A stretch of 64,000 bases of DNA from positions 312,440 through 376,439 of the forward strand of contig NZ_QKOB01000006.1 in assembly GCF_003226535.1 (NCBI RefSeq), given 5' to 3'. Below the pieces are notes generated by a model. That model was not told the origin of the DNA. It saw only the letters and a program-made list of their open reading frames with translations, and did not search any database. Numbering within the stretch: the first letter of the stretch is position 1; every line of letters starts with the position of its first letter. Positions 57,240 to 64,000 of the stretch are shown here, piece after piece. This DNA is from Meiothermus sp. Pnk-1 (GTDB lineage Bacteria; Deinococcota; Deinococci; Deinococcales; Thermaceae). A program made the position numbers and the translations under genes.

Positions 57240-58190
57240 GTGAGGGATCTGTTCGAACTCTACCAGCACCGGGCCAGCGTGCGAAAATTCAAGCCGGAGC
57301 CTTTGCGCGAGGGGGATCTCGAAAAACTCCTTTTCGCCGCCCAGCGGGCCCCTACCGACGCCACCGCGCAGATGTACACCCTCCTGCGGATCACCGACCG
57401 CAGCTTAAGACGAGAGATCGCCCGTCTGGCTAACAATGACGAACACGTACAAACCGCTGCCGAGTTCTTCTTGATCCTGGCCGACGTGCACCGGTTGCGG
57501 CGGCTCGTCGAGCACCGGGGGGGCCGTTGGGGACACTGGCCGCGTACGGCGGCGCATTTCGCTATTGTGGATGCGGTACTGGCCGGGAGCGCTCTGGCGA
57601 CGATGGCCGAGAGCCTGGGGTATGGCATCTGCTGGATCGGCGGGGTACTAAACGGCATTCAAGAGATCAGCGCGCTTTGTCGGCTGCCCGAAGGGGTATT
57701 TCCGGTGGCGGGGCTTTGCGTGGGGATTCCCGAGGTGGTCCCGGCTCCCCGCCCACGCTTGCCGCGGGAACTGGTAGTCCACGAGAATACCTACCGTGAA
57801 CCAGAGCCTGCCGAGCTGGACCGGGCTTTCGAGGCGATGCGACCGATCACCCGCAGCGGCGACTGGTACAAGGTTCTAGAGCGTTATTTCACCTCAGGCG
57901 GAACGATGGAGGAGCGGGAGGGCCGCTACCAACGCCTGGTCGCCCGGCACGGCTTCGACCCGGACTTACCGCCAGAGGAGTTGGAGAAGCTAGAGCGGTA
58001 CGGCATCCAAGCCGGTTCAATCGGGGAGCTGATCGAGCTTGCTCTTGCTCAGGGGTATCGCTCGGTTCTGTTCCGCAAAGGGACAGTTTGGCTCGAGCGG
58101 GAAGCCGAGGCCTTCCGGGGTGAGGGTCATCCGGGAGAGGCCATCATCCGGGCCTTTCTGGACGCCATGTCGCCCAAAGAACCCCGGTAA
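57240..58190 (+). CDS. Nitroreductase family FMN-dependent oxidoreductase
   Basis: 316 residues. N-terminal nitroreductase fold (1-190) with HRASVRKFKPEPL (FMN phosphate binding), AAQRAPTDATAQMY and ESLGYGICWIGGVLNG. The layout resembles the NfsA/FRP class of NAD(P)H-dependent flavin and nitro-compound reductases. The 125-residue C-terminal part is larger than usual and rich in charged helices. GTG 57240 with TAGGCT 6 nt upstream (leaderless). Confidence 0.85.
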   Translation: MRDLFELYQHRASVRKFKPEPLREGDLEKLLFAAQRAPTDATAQMYTLLRITDRSLRREIARLANNDEHVQTAAEFFLILADVHRLRRLVEHRGGRWGHWPRTAAHFAIVDAVLAGSALATMAESLGYGICWIGGVLNGIQEISALCRLPEGVFPVAGLCVGIPEVVPAPRPRLPRELVVHENTYREPEPAELDRAFEAMRPITRSGDWYKVLERYFTSGGTMEEREGRYQRLVARHGFDPDLPPEELEKLERYGIQAGSIGELIELALAQGYRSVLFRKGTVWLEREAEAFRGEGHPGEAIIRAFLDAMSPKEPR

Positions 58191-58191
58191 T

Positions 58192-58218
58192 CCCCGGGAA
58201 ACTCCCTTGCGCCCGGGG
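58192..58218. terminator. Hairpin after the nitroreductase gene
   Basis: CCCCGGG (58192-58198) and CCCGGGG (58212-58218) with a 13-nt loop, directly after the stop. Confidence 0.45.
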
Positions 58219-58302
58219 CAACCCCGAAAGCCGGAGGAGCCGAGGCGCACCGCGGTACGCCCCTACAGTGATTTTACTGGGTCAGAACGTAGAATGTCGC
58301 CT

Positions 58303-58641
58303 ATGAAGGTCGCGAGCCTGAACGATTACCAGCGCGAATCGCGCAAAACCTGGCAGCTCGTCCATACCGATCACCCCATCACCTACCCCACCTTGGGCTT
58401 GGTAAACGAGGCCGGGGAGTTGGCGGGGAAGGTCAAGAAGATCTTTCGCGACAAGGGTGGGCGGATTTCCCCGGAGGACCGCGAGGCGCTCAAAGGCGAG
58501 CTGGGCGACGTGCTGTGGTATCTGGCGCAGATCGCCACCGAGCTGGATTTGACCCTGGAGGAAGTCGCCAGCGCCAACCTCGAGAAGCTTTTTAGTCGGC
58601 TCGAGCGCGGAAAAATCCAAGGCGAAGGCGATTACCGCTAA
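58303..58641 (+). CDS. MazG-like nucleotide pyrophosphohydrolase
   Basis: 112 residues from ATG 58303; TAGAAT stands 7 nt upstream, so the message is leaderless and longer frames are rejected. All-alpha NTP-PPase motif: TLGLVNEAGELAGKVKKIFRDKG (ExxE) and ELGDVLWYLAQIATELD (ExxD), quoted in part. Such enzymes hydrolyse NTPs or dNTPs to monophosphates for pool clean-up. Single-domain type, shorter than E. coli MazG. Confidence 0.88.
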   Translation: MKVASLNDYQRESRKTWQLVHTDHPITYPTLGLVNEAGELAGKVKKIFRDKGGRISPEDREALKGELGDVLWYLAQIATELDLTLEEVASANLEKLFSRLERGKIQGEGDYR

Positions 58642-58648
58642 GGCCCCC

Positions 58649-58678
58649 TGAGGGAAGCCGACCATGCGGCTTCCCTCA
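58649..58678. terminator. Hairpin terminator after the MazG-like gene
   Basis: Perfect 12-bp stem (TGAGGGAAGCCG and complement) with a 6-nt loop, 8 nt after the stop. Confidence 0.75.
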
Positions 58679-58689
58679 CGGAGGGTCTT

Positions 58690-58724
58690 GCGTACGATGT
58701 ACGTCACACGTCGTAGGTCATACG
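58690..58724. repeat. Heptanucleotide tandem array, copy 4
   Basis: Five 7-nt units in exact register, most ending in ACG (for example GCGTACG, ATGTACG and TCATACG). It starts 12 nt after the terminator of the MazG-like gene. Confidence 0.6.
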
Positions 58725-58784
58725 AAGGGGATCGGTCCCTCGGGTGTACGGAGCTTGCTCCGTCCCGATAGGGGATCGTCCCCC

Positions 58785-58857
58785 GCGTTTAGCGTAAAAA
58801 AGCGTTTAGCGTCTGGCGTTTTGCGTATTGCGTATGACGTACGACGTAGGACGTATA
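58785..58857. repeat. Heptanucleotide tandem array, copy 5 (largest)
   Basis: Ten units of the form RCGTNNN over 73 nt; all are 7 nt long except one of 10 nt with an A run. The first seven begin GCGT (such as GCGTTTA, twice, and GCGTATG), and the last three begin ACGT (such as ACGTACG). Four constant bases plus three variable ones give the period. Confidence 0.65.
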
Positions 58858-58880
58858 CCAACATACCACCCCCACCCTCG

Positions 58881-58901
58881 CCCTCCCCTGCTAGGGGAGG
58901 G
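58881..58901. repeat. GC-rich palindrome, REP-like
   Basis: CCCTCCCCT, loop GCT, AGGGGAGGG: a 9-bp stem within a C-rich tract, of the kind found as dispersed intergenic palindromes in many GC-rich bacteria. Between here and the dnaX start at 59134 no gene is seen. Confidence 0.45.
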
Positions 58902-59133
58902 AGCACCCCGCGTTTTGCATCTCCGCGTGCCCTACGGCGACGGCTACCCCCAGCGCAGTTTCCAGAACCAGCCTGGAGAACCCCTGGACACGGCTCATCC
59001 GCCCCTCGCCATGCTCTGGGGCCACGTGGGAGGGGCTGCTACATCCCCTGAAGGCGGTGGATTTTGAAAGCCCCCACACCCCCTTTCCTCGGCAAAGAGC
59101 AGCCGCAGTCCACGGCCTTGGGCGTTATAAGCT

Positions 59134-61047
59134 ATGGAAGCGATGAGCGCCCTCTACCGCCAAGCCCGCCCCACCACCTTTGACGAGATGGTGGGTCAGG
59201 AGCACGTCAAGGAGGTGCTCCTGAGCGCAATTCGAACGGGGCGACTAGCCCAGGCTTACCTGTTCTCGGGGCCGCGGGGGGTAGGTAAGACCAGCAGCGC
59301 CCGGCTTATCGCTCAAGCGGTGAACTGTACCGCCCAGGCCGACAAGCCCTGCGGGGTCTGCGCAGGCTGCCGCCTGGTGCGCGAGGGCAACCATCCGGAC
59401 GTACTCGAGATCGACGCCGCCTCCAACAACTCCGTCGAGGACGTGCGTGAGCTGCGCGAACGCATCCTGTTAGCCCCCCTCTTGGGCAGCCGCAAGGTGG
59501 TGATCCTCGACGAAGCCCACATGATGTCCAAAAGCGCCTTCAACGCGCTCTTAAAGACGCTCGAGGAGCCCCCCGAGCACGTTATCTTCATCTTCGCCAC
59601 CACCGAGCCGGAGCGAATGCCCCCTACCATCCTCTCGAGGACGCAGCACTTTCGCTTCCGGCGGTTGTCCGAGGGCGAGATCGTGCAAAAGCTCTCGCGC
59701 ATCCTCCAAACCATGAATCGCGAGGCCGAGCCCGCGGCCTTGCAGCTGGTGGCCCGGATGGCCGATGGGGCCATGCGCGATGCGGAGAGCCTGCTGGACC
59801 GGCTGCTCGCGCTCGAGGTCCCCATCACCCTAGCCCAGGCCGAAGCCGCCTTAGGCCTACCCCCTCAGGAGGCCTTGTGGGGGCTAGCCGAAGCCCTCGA
59901 GCAGGGGCAGATCCGCCAAGCCCTAGCCGACGCACAAAACCTCTACGCCCAAGGCTTTGCCGCCCGGACCCTGGCCCAGGGGCTATTGGAAGCCTTCCGG
60001 GCCGGGCTCTACGCCAAGATGGGGCTGGGCGCCGGGCCGCGCCTGGAATCCTCGGAGGAAAAACTGGTCGCGGCCATGACCGCCCTGGACGAGAGCCTCG
60101 AGCGTCTGCTCAAGCGTTCGGATGCGTTGGCGCTGGAGTTAGCCCTCCTCGCAGCGTTCCAGGCCCTTCACGGATCAGCCGCGAGCCCTCAAGCCGCCGT
60201 GCCCGGCAAGCCCTCCCTCCCGGAGTTCAACCCGGTCAGACGCCAGCCCCCAGGCGCCAAACATCCGCTACCCGAAGCTCCTCCTCAAGGGACTTCAACC
60301 CCTACCCCCACGCAGGGGCCAGGGTCTAGGCCTCAAATGGCGATGGACTTGACCCAAGCCTGGCGCAACGTGCTGGGGGTCCTCAAGATCAACCAGCGGG
60401 CCTTTTTCCGCGAGGCGGCGCCACACCTCGAGGGCCAGAAGCTGGTGCTGGTGTTTCCCGAGAAGGCCAGCTTCCACTACCAAAGCGCCCTAAAGAATCT
60501 CGAGGCCATCCAGACCGCGGTGCGCGAGGTGATGGGCGAGCTCGAGGTAAGCTTGGTGCTGCAAGGGGAGAAAAAAAAAGTTGAATCCCGAAGCGCAACT
60601 TCCCTACGCGAGGGTAGTAGGAACGGCCCGACCCCGCTGCGCGGTGAGGCCAGCGCCCCCGCTGCTGTCGCAGGGCTTACGTCAACCGGTTCGGTTTCGG
60701 CTTCGAGCCCTCCGGAGCAAAGCGCCCAATCCGCCCCACCCTCGAGCCCTATAGCAGAGCCCAGGGTTGCCCCTCTTGATGAGCCCCCCGCTATCGCGGC
60801 CAAAACGGCAGAATCAGCGCTCTCGAGCCCCCCACTCCCCGGCGACGAGCCCCCCTGGCCGGACGATGAGATCCCCGAAGAGTCCACCGAAGCCCCCTCC
60901 AGCCGCGCGCAAACCCTGGTGGACGACCCGCGCTTCCAAAAGCTGCTGCGCACCTTTGGCGGACGCTTGCGCAAGCTCGTCCAGGACACCCCCAAGGCGC
61001 CGGATGCGGAGGGGGCGGCGCAAGGTGATGAGGGTAGCGATGAATAG
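59134..61047 (+). CDS. dnaX: DNA polymerase III subunits gamma and tau
   Basis: 637 residues. The conserved start SALYRQARPTTFDEMVGQEH is followed by Walker A FSGPRGVGKT, a zinc module (CTAQADKPCGVCAGC), the DEAHMM Walker B and the SRC-like sensor region. Start may be ATG 59134 or, as in Thermus, the ATG three codons on (59143). A run of nine A residues lies at 60571-60579 in codons 480-482; as in Thermus dnaX it should cause transcriptional slippage so that one extra A gives an early TGA and the short gamma form. The Pro/Ser-rich region after it belongs to tau only. Confidence 0.95.
   Translation: MEAMSALYRQARPTTFDEMVGQEHVKEVLLSAIRTGRLAQAYLFSGPRGVGKTSSARLIAQAVNCTAQADKPCGVCAGCRLVREGNHPDVLEIDAASNNSVEDVRELRERILLAPLLGSRKVVILDEAHMMSKSAFNALLKTLEEPPEHVIFIFATTEPERMPPTILSRTQHFRFRRLSEGEIVQKLSRILQTMNREAEPAALQLVARMADGAMRDAESLLDRLLALEVPITLAQAEAALGLPPQEALWGLAEALEQGQIRQALADAQNLYAQGFAARTLAQGLLEAFRAGLYAKMGLGAGPRLESSEEKLVAAMTALDESLERLLKRSDALALELALLAAFQALHGSAASPQAAVPGKPSLPEFNPVRRQPPGAKHPLPEAPPQGTSTPTPTQGPGSRPQMAMDLTQAWRNVLGVLKINQRAFFREAAPHLEGQKLVLVFPEKASFHYQSALKNLEAIQTAVREVMGELEVSLVLQGEKKKVESRSATSLREGSRNGPTPLRGEASAPAAVAGLTSTGSVSASSPPEQSAQSAPPSSPIAEPRVAPLDEPPAIAAKTAESALSSPPLPGDEPPWPDDEIPEESTEAPSSRAQTLVDDPRFQKLLRTFGGRLRKLVQDTPKAPDAEGAAQGDEGSDE
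60571..60579 (+). promoter_or_regulatory. dnaX A9 slippage site
   Basis: Nine consecutive A residues in frame AAA-AAA-AAA. With ten A in the mRNA the next codons are AGT-TGA, ending gamma at about 483 residues. Mechanism known for Thermus dnaX; position here is observed. Confidence 0.88.
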
Positions 61048-61072
61048 CCAGGCTTCCGATAGACTCAAGATC

Positions 61073-61348
61073 ATGGATACCACAGATCTCAGCGAGGAGA
61101 GCCTGGAGCGCATTCTCAAGCGCCTGCGCCGGATCGAAGGTCAGGTGCGGGGTTTGCAAAAGATGATCGAAGCTGGCCGACCTTGCGAAGAAGTGCTGAC
61201 CCAGATGAGCGCCACCAAGAAGGCTATGGAAGCGGCTTCCAACACCATACTCCGGGACTTCCTCACCCTCTGCGCTAGCGACATTGCCCGTGGTGATACC
61301 AAAAAACCCGAGCAGATCGCTCTGCTGCTGCGTAAGTTTGCCAGCTAG
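61073..61348 (+). CDS. CsoR/CstR family repressor with His to Phe change at the metal site
   Basis: 91 residues from ATG 61073; TAGACT ends 7 nt before it (leaderless). All-helical CsoR/RcnR (DUF156) fold: RLRRIEGQVRGLQKMIE, then PCEEVLTQMSATKKAM. Copper-sensing CsoR proteins use Cys, His and Cys at spacings 0/+25/+29. Here Cys38 and Cys67 are kept but the His position is Phe63. This is the pattern expected of persulfide-sensing CstR-type relatives rather than copper sensors. No copper or sulfur gene is adjacent; the next gene is clpS. Confidence 0.87.
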   Translation: MDTTDLSEESLERILKRLRRIEGQVRGLQKMIEAGRPCEEVLTQMSATKKAMEAASNTILRDFLTLCASDIARGDTKKPEQIALLLRKFAS

Positions 61349-61378
61349 CGGTACGGGGCTTTTTTACACGCGAAGGAT

Positions 61379-61681
61379 ATGAGCCACCCAGCGGGCGACA
61401 CCAAGACCAAAACCCACACCCGCACCCGCACGCCCCAGCTATACAAGGTGCTGCTCCTCAACGATGACTACACCCCAATGGACTTCGTGGTAGAGGTGCT
61501 CATGCGCTTCTTCCGCAAGAGCGAGCTCGAGGCCACCCGCATCATGCTCCAGGTGCACCACGAGGGGGTGGGGGTCTGCGGAGTCTACCCATTCGAGATC
61601 GCCGAGACCAAAGTCCATCAGGTGATGGAAGCCGCCGCAGAAGAGGGGCACCCCTTGCAGTGCATCATGGAACCGGAGTAG
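61379..61681 (+). CDS. clpS: ClpS adaptor of the ClpAP protease
   Basis: 100 residues. The conserved [20 protein letters not shown] and the H-x-x-G segment [20 protein letters not shown], shown in part, are those of ClpS, with a basic Thr-rich N-terminal tail. It delivers N-degron substrates to ClpA, encoded 84 nt downstream. Confidence 0.95.
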   Translation: MSHPAGDTKTKTHTRTRTPQLYKVLLLNDDYTPMDFVVEVLMRFFRKSELEATRIMLQVHHEGVGVCGVYPFEIAETKVHQVMEAAAEEGHPLQCIMEPE

Positions 61682-61765
61682 GCCAATCCCTCCAGCGCCC
61701 CAACCCACCCAAAAGTGAAACCGCGCCTAGCCGTCCTCGAGCAGGGCTGGCATCCTAGAGCCTGA

Positions 61766-63976
61766 ATGGTGACCAACGAGCTGCAGAAATCCATCGAGCG
61801 TGCCCTGGAGATCGCCCTGAAGCGGGGCCATGAGTATGTGGGCCTCGAGCACCTTTTGCTGGCCCTCCTCGACGACGCCGACGCCAAGCGGCTGTTGCAG
61901 CGCTGTGAGGTAGACTTGCTGGCCCTGCGCGGCGAGCTCGAGACCCTCTTGGCCGACTTCGAAAACCTAGCCGGGGTGCAGCCAACCCCCACTACCGCCT
62001 TCCGGCGGGTGCTCCAGCGGGCAGTGGCCCAGATGCGCTCGGCCGGGCGGGACCAGGCCAACGGGGCCAACGTGCTGGTCGCCATCATGGACGAGCGGCA
62101 GTCGCGGGTATTCGGCCTTTTGGAAGACTTTGGGCTAAGCCGCTACCGCCTTACTCGCGCCATCGCCCGCGAGGCTCCACCCAGCGGAGCCACCAGCGAG
62201 AGCCAGCCCGCCGAAGCCGAAGAGGGCGAGGTGGCGAAGAACCCCCTCGAGGCCTACTGCACCGACCTCACCGCCCGCGCCCGCGCCGGGGAACTCGACC
62301 CCTTGGTGGGGCGGCAGGCCGAGCTCGAGCGCATCCTCACCGTGCTCTCGCGCCGCCAGAAGAACAACCCCCTCTTGGTGGGCGACCCCGGGGTGGGCAA
62401 GACCGCGCTGGTGGAGGGTCTGGCCCAGCGCATCGTGAAGGGCGAGGTACCCGAGGGCTTGGCCGATGCCGAGATCTTCGCCCTCGACCTGGGAGCCCTG
62501 CTGGCCGGGACCCGTTACCGCGGCGACTTCGAGGAGCGGCTTAAGGCGGTGGTCAAGGCGCTTTTGTCCCGTCCTAGGGCCATCCTCTTCATCGACGAGA
62601 TCCACATGATCGTGGGGGCCGGTTCGACCACCGGCTCCACCGTCGACGCCTCCAACCTGCTCAAGCCCGCCCTCACCGGCCAGCTCAGGTGCATCGGGGC
62701 CACCACCTTCGCCGAGTACAAGTCCTTCGAGCGGGATCGGGCCATCGCCCGGCGCTTCCAGAAGATCGACGTGCTCGAGCCCACCCACCAGGAGGCCATC
62801 CAGATCCTCGAGGGGCTCAAGCCCAAGCTCGAGGCCCACCACAAGCTCAGCTACACCCGCCAGGCCTTGGAGCGCGCCGTCGAGCTCGCCGCGCGCCACC
62901 TCTCCGACCGCCGCCTGCCCGACTCGGCCTTAGACGTGCTCGACGAGGCCGGGGCCAGCGAGGCCCTCAAGCCCGCCGGTAGGCGCAAGGGCCGCATCGG
63001 GGTGGCCGAGGTGGAGGCCACCGTGGCCCGCATGGCCCGCATTCCCCCCAAGTCCCTCTCGCGCGATGATCAGGTGGTGCTGCAAAACCTCGAGGCCGAA
63101 CTCTGCGCCGAGATTTACGGGCAGGAGCGGGCGGTGAAGGAGGTGGCCAGCGCCATCAAGATGGCCCGCGCCGGGCTGCGCGACCCCCAGAAGCCCATCG
63201 GGGCCTACCTCTTCGCCGGGCCGACCGGCGTGGGCAAGACCGAGCTCTCCCGCCAGCTCGCCGTCAAGCTCGGCGTGCCGCTGATCCGCTTCGACATGTC
63301 GGAGTACATGGAGAAGCACACCGTCTCGCGCCTCATCGGCGCGCCTCCCGGCTACGTGGGCTTCGAGCAAGGCGGCCTGCTCACCGACGCGGTGCTGCAA
63401 AACCCCCACTGTGTGCTGCTTTTGGATGAGATCGAGAAGGCCCACCCGGACCTCTACGCCATCCTCTTACAGGTCATGGACTACGGCAAGCTCACCGACC
63501 ACAACGGCAAAACCGTGGACTTCCGCAGCACCATCCTCATCATGACCACCAACGCCGGAGCCGCCGAGGCCAGCGAGGCCCGCATCGGCTTCTTGCGCGA
63601 GCCCAAAGCCGAGGCCGCCGACGAGGCCATAAGGCGCCTGTTCACCCCCGAGTTCCGCAACCGCCTCGATGCCATCGTGCACTTTGCGCCCCTCTCCCCC
63701 GAGGTCATGGGTCAGATCGTGGACAAGAACCTGAGGGCGCTCGAGGCCCAGCTCAAAGAGCGCAAGGTGAGCCTCGCCATCACCCCCGAGGCCCGGCAGT
63801 GGCTGGCCGAGAAGGGCTACGACCCCCTCATGGGTGCGCGCCCCCTGGCCCGCCTGATCCAGGAGCGCATCAAGAAGCCCCTGGCCGACCTGCTGCTGTT
63901 CGGGCCGCTCAAGAACGGTGGGCACCTGAGGATTGAGGTGAAGGAGGGGGGGCTCGAGCTGGCTACGGCGTCGTAA
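61766..63976 (+). CDS. clpA: ATP-dependent Clp protease ATP-binding subunit ClpA
   Basis: 736 residues: Clp-N domain (1-140), AAA+ 1 with VGDPGVGKT, no long middle coiled coil, AAA+ 2 with [14 protein letters not shown] and a C-terminal small domain. The lack of the ClpB-type middle domain, the neighbouring clpS and the length indicate ClpA. It unfolds substrates for ClpP, which is not in the window. The gene is complete and ends 24 nt before the window edge. Confidence 0.94.
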   Translation: MVTNELQKSIERALEIALKRGHEYVGLEHLLLALLDDADAKRLLQRCEVDLLALRGELETLLADFENLAGVQPTPTTAFRRVLQRAVAQMRSAGRDQANGANVLVAIMDERQSRVFGLLEDFGLSRYRLTRAIAREAPPSGATSESQPAEAEEGEVAKNPLEAYCTDLTARARAGELDPLVGRQAELERILTVLSRRQKNNPLLVGDPGVGKTALVEGLAQRIVKGEVPEGLADAEIFALDLGALLAGTRYRGDFEERLKAVVKALLSRPRAILFIDEIHMIVGAGSTTGSTVDASNLLKPALTGQLRCIGATTFAEYKSFERDRAIARRFQKIDVLEPTHQEAIQILEGLKPKLEAHHKLSYTRQALERAVELAARHLSDRRLPDSALDVLDEAGASEALKPAGRRKGRIGVAEVEATVARMARIPPKSLSRDDQVVLQNLEAELCAEIYGQERAVKEVASAIKMARAGLRDPQKPIGAYLFAGPTGVGKTELSRQLAVKLGVPLIRFDMSEYMEKHTVSRLIGAPPGYVGFEQGGLLTDAVLQNPHCVLLLDEIEKAHPDLYAILLQVMDYGKLTDHNGKTVDFRSTILIMTTNAGAAEASEARIGFLREPKAEAADEAIRRLFTPEFRNRLDAIVHFAPLSPEVMGQIVDKNLRALEAQLKERKVSLAITPEARQWLAEKGYDPLMGARPLARLIQERIKKPLADLLLFGPLKNGGHLRIEVKEGGLELATAS

Positions 63977-64000
63977 CTCGAGCTTTCGCCCGAGTGCGAC

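Noticed and set aside
58690..58857. CRISPR array
   Set aside because: The period is 7 nt with no spacer-repeat alternation, and no cas gene is present.

Overview
The window reads as chromosomal DNA of a thermophilic member of the Thermaceae, most like Meiothermus. The basis is inference from gene content: a LysW/X/Y/Z carrier-protein lysine pathway, a dnaK-grpE-dnaJ-dafA cluster with a zinc-finger-less DnaJ, a GH57 branching enzyme of the Thermus type, a dnaX gene with a nine-A slippage run, high GC with G/C-rich third codon positions, and many genes whose start codon lies 6-8 nt after a TANNNT box (leaderless mRNAs). The window holds one tRNA gene (Arg, ACG), no rRNA, no CRISPR array and no insertion sequence.

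Region by region. 1-2403 (minus): a truncated exported protein, a fragment of a membrane protein, a Gfo/Idh/MocA oxidoreductase and a sugar isomerase. 2605-11646 (plus): a LacI-type regulator with a palindromic operator, an oligopeptide-family ABC importer (binding protein broken by one in-frame TGA, two permeases, two ATPases) and a GH3 beta-glucosidase, which together look like a beta-glucoside uptake locus. 11685-16863: tRNA-Arg, an MFS transporter, a TRAP transporter (dctQM, with dctP convergent) and a lipoprotein. 16919-18417: rnhB and uppS, divergent.

18461-26165: the alpha-aminoadipate lysine operon: a leader peptide with two Lys codons plus an attenuator, then hcs, hacA, hacB, a double zinc-ribbon protein, lysW, lysX, a TauE/SafE permease, lysY and lysZ. 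Two surprises sit inside it. A hicBA toxin-antitoxin pair lies on the opposite strand between hcs and hacA. The LysW carrier keeps the EDWGE tail but has lost all four zinc-binding cysteines.

26162-44103 is almost entirely minus strand and is a proteostasis and stress block: dnaK-grpE-dnaJ-dafA-hydrolase, then clpB running directly into a string of closely spaced genes (ferritin-like, peroxiredoxin, glutaredoxin-like, DoxX, ferritin-like, thioredoxin, Hsp20, PsiE, a K+/H+ antiporter pair, a decayed rhomboid, an SDH-type protease), then a second Hsp20 and a bacterial eRF1-like protein. dnaK, clpB and the distal hsp20 each carry a HAIR-like inverted repeat (CTTGA-type arms, 7-nt spacer) over the -35 box, pointing to HspR-type control. 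44227-63976 is mixed housekeeping: ftsH, dps, HU, plsC, an intact rhomboid, a lytic transglycosylase, NDH-2, a ribbon-helix-helix regulator with an operator shared with murA, prfB with its +1 frameshift site, pilD, a nitroreductase, a MazG-like protein, dnaX, a CsoR/CstR-type regulator, clpS and clpA.

A family of degenerate heptanucleotide tandem arrays (RCGTNNN units) lies at four or more places between or at the edges of genes; the largest are in the 490-bp gene-free stretch before dnaX.
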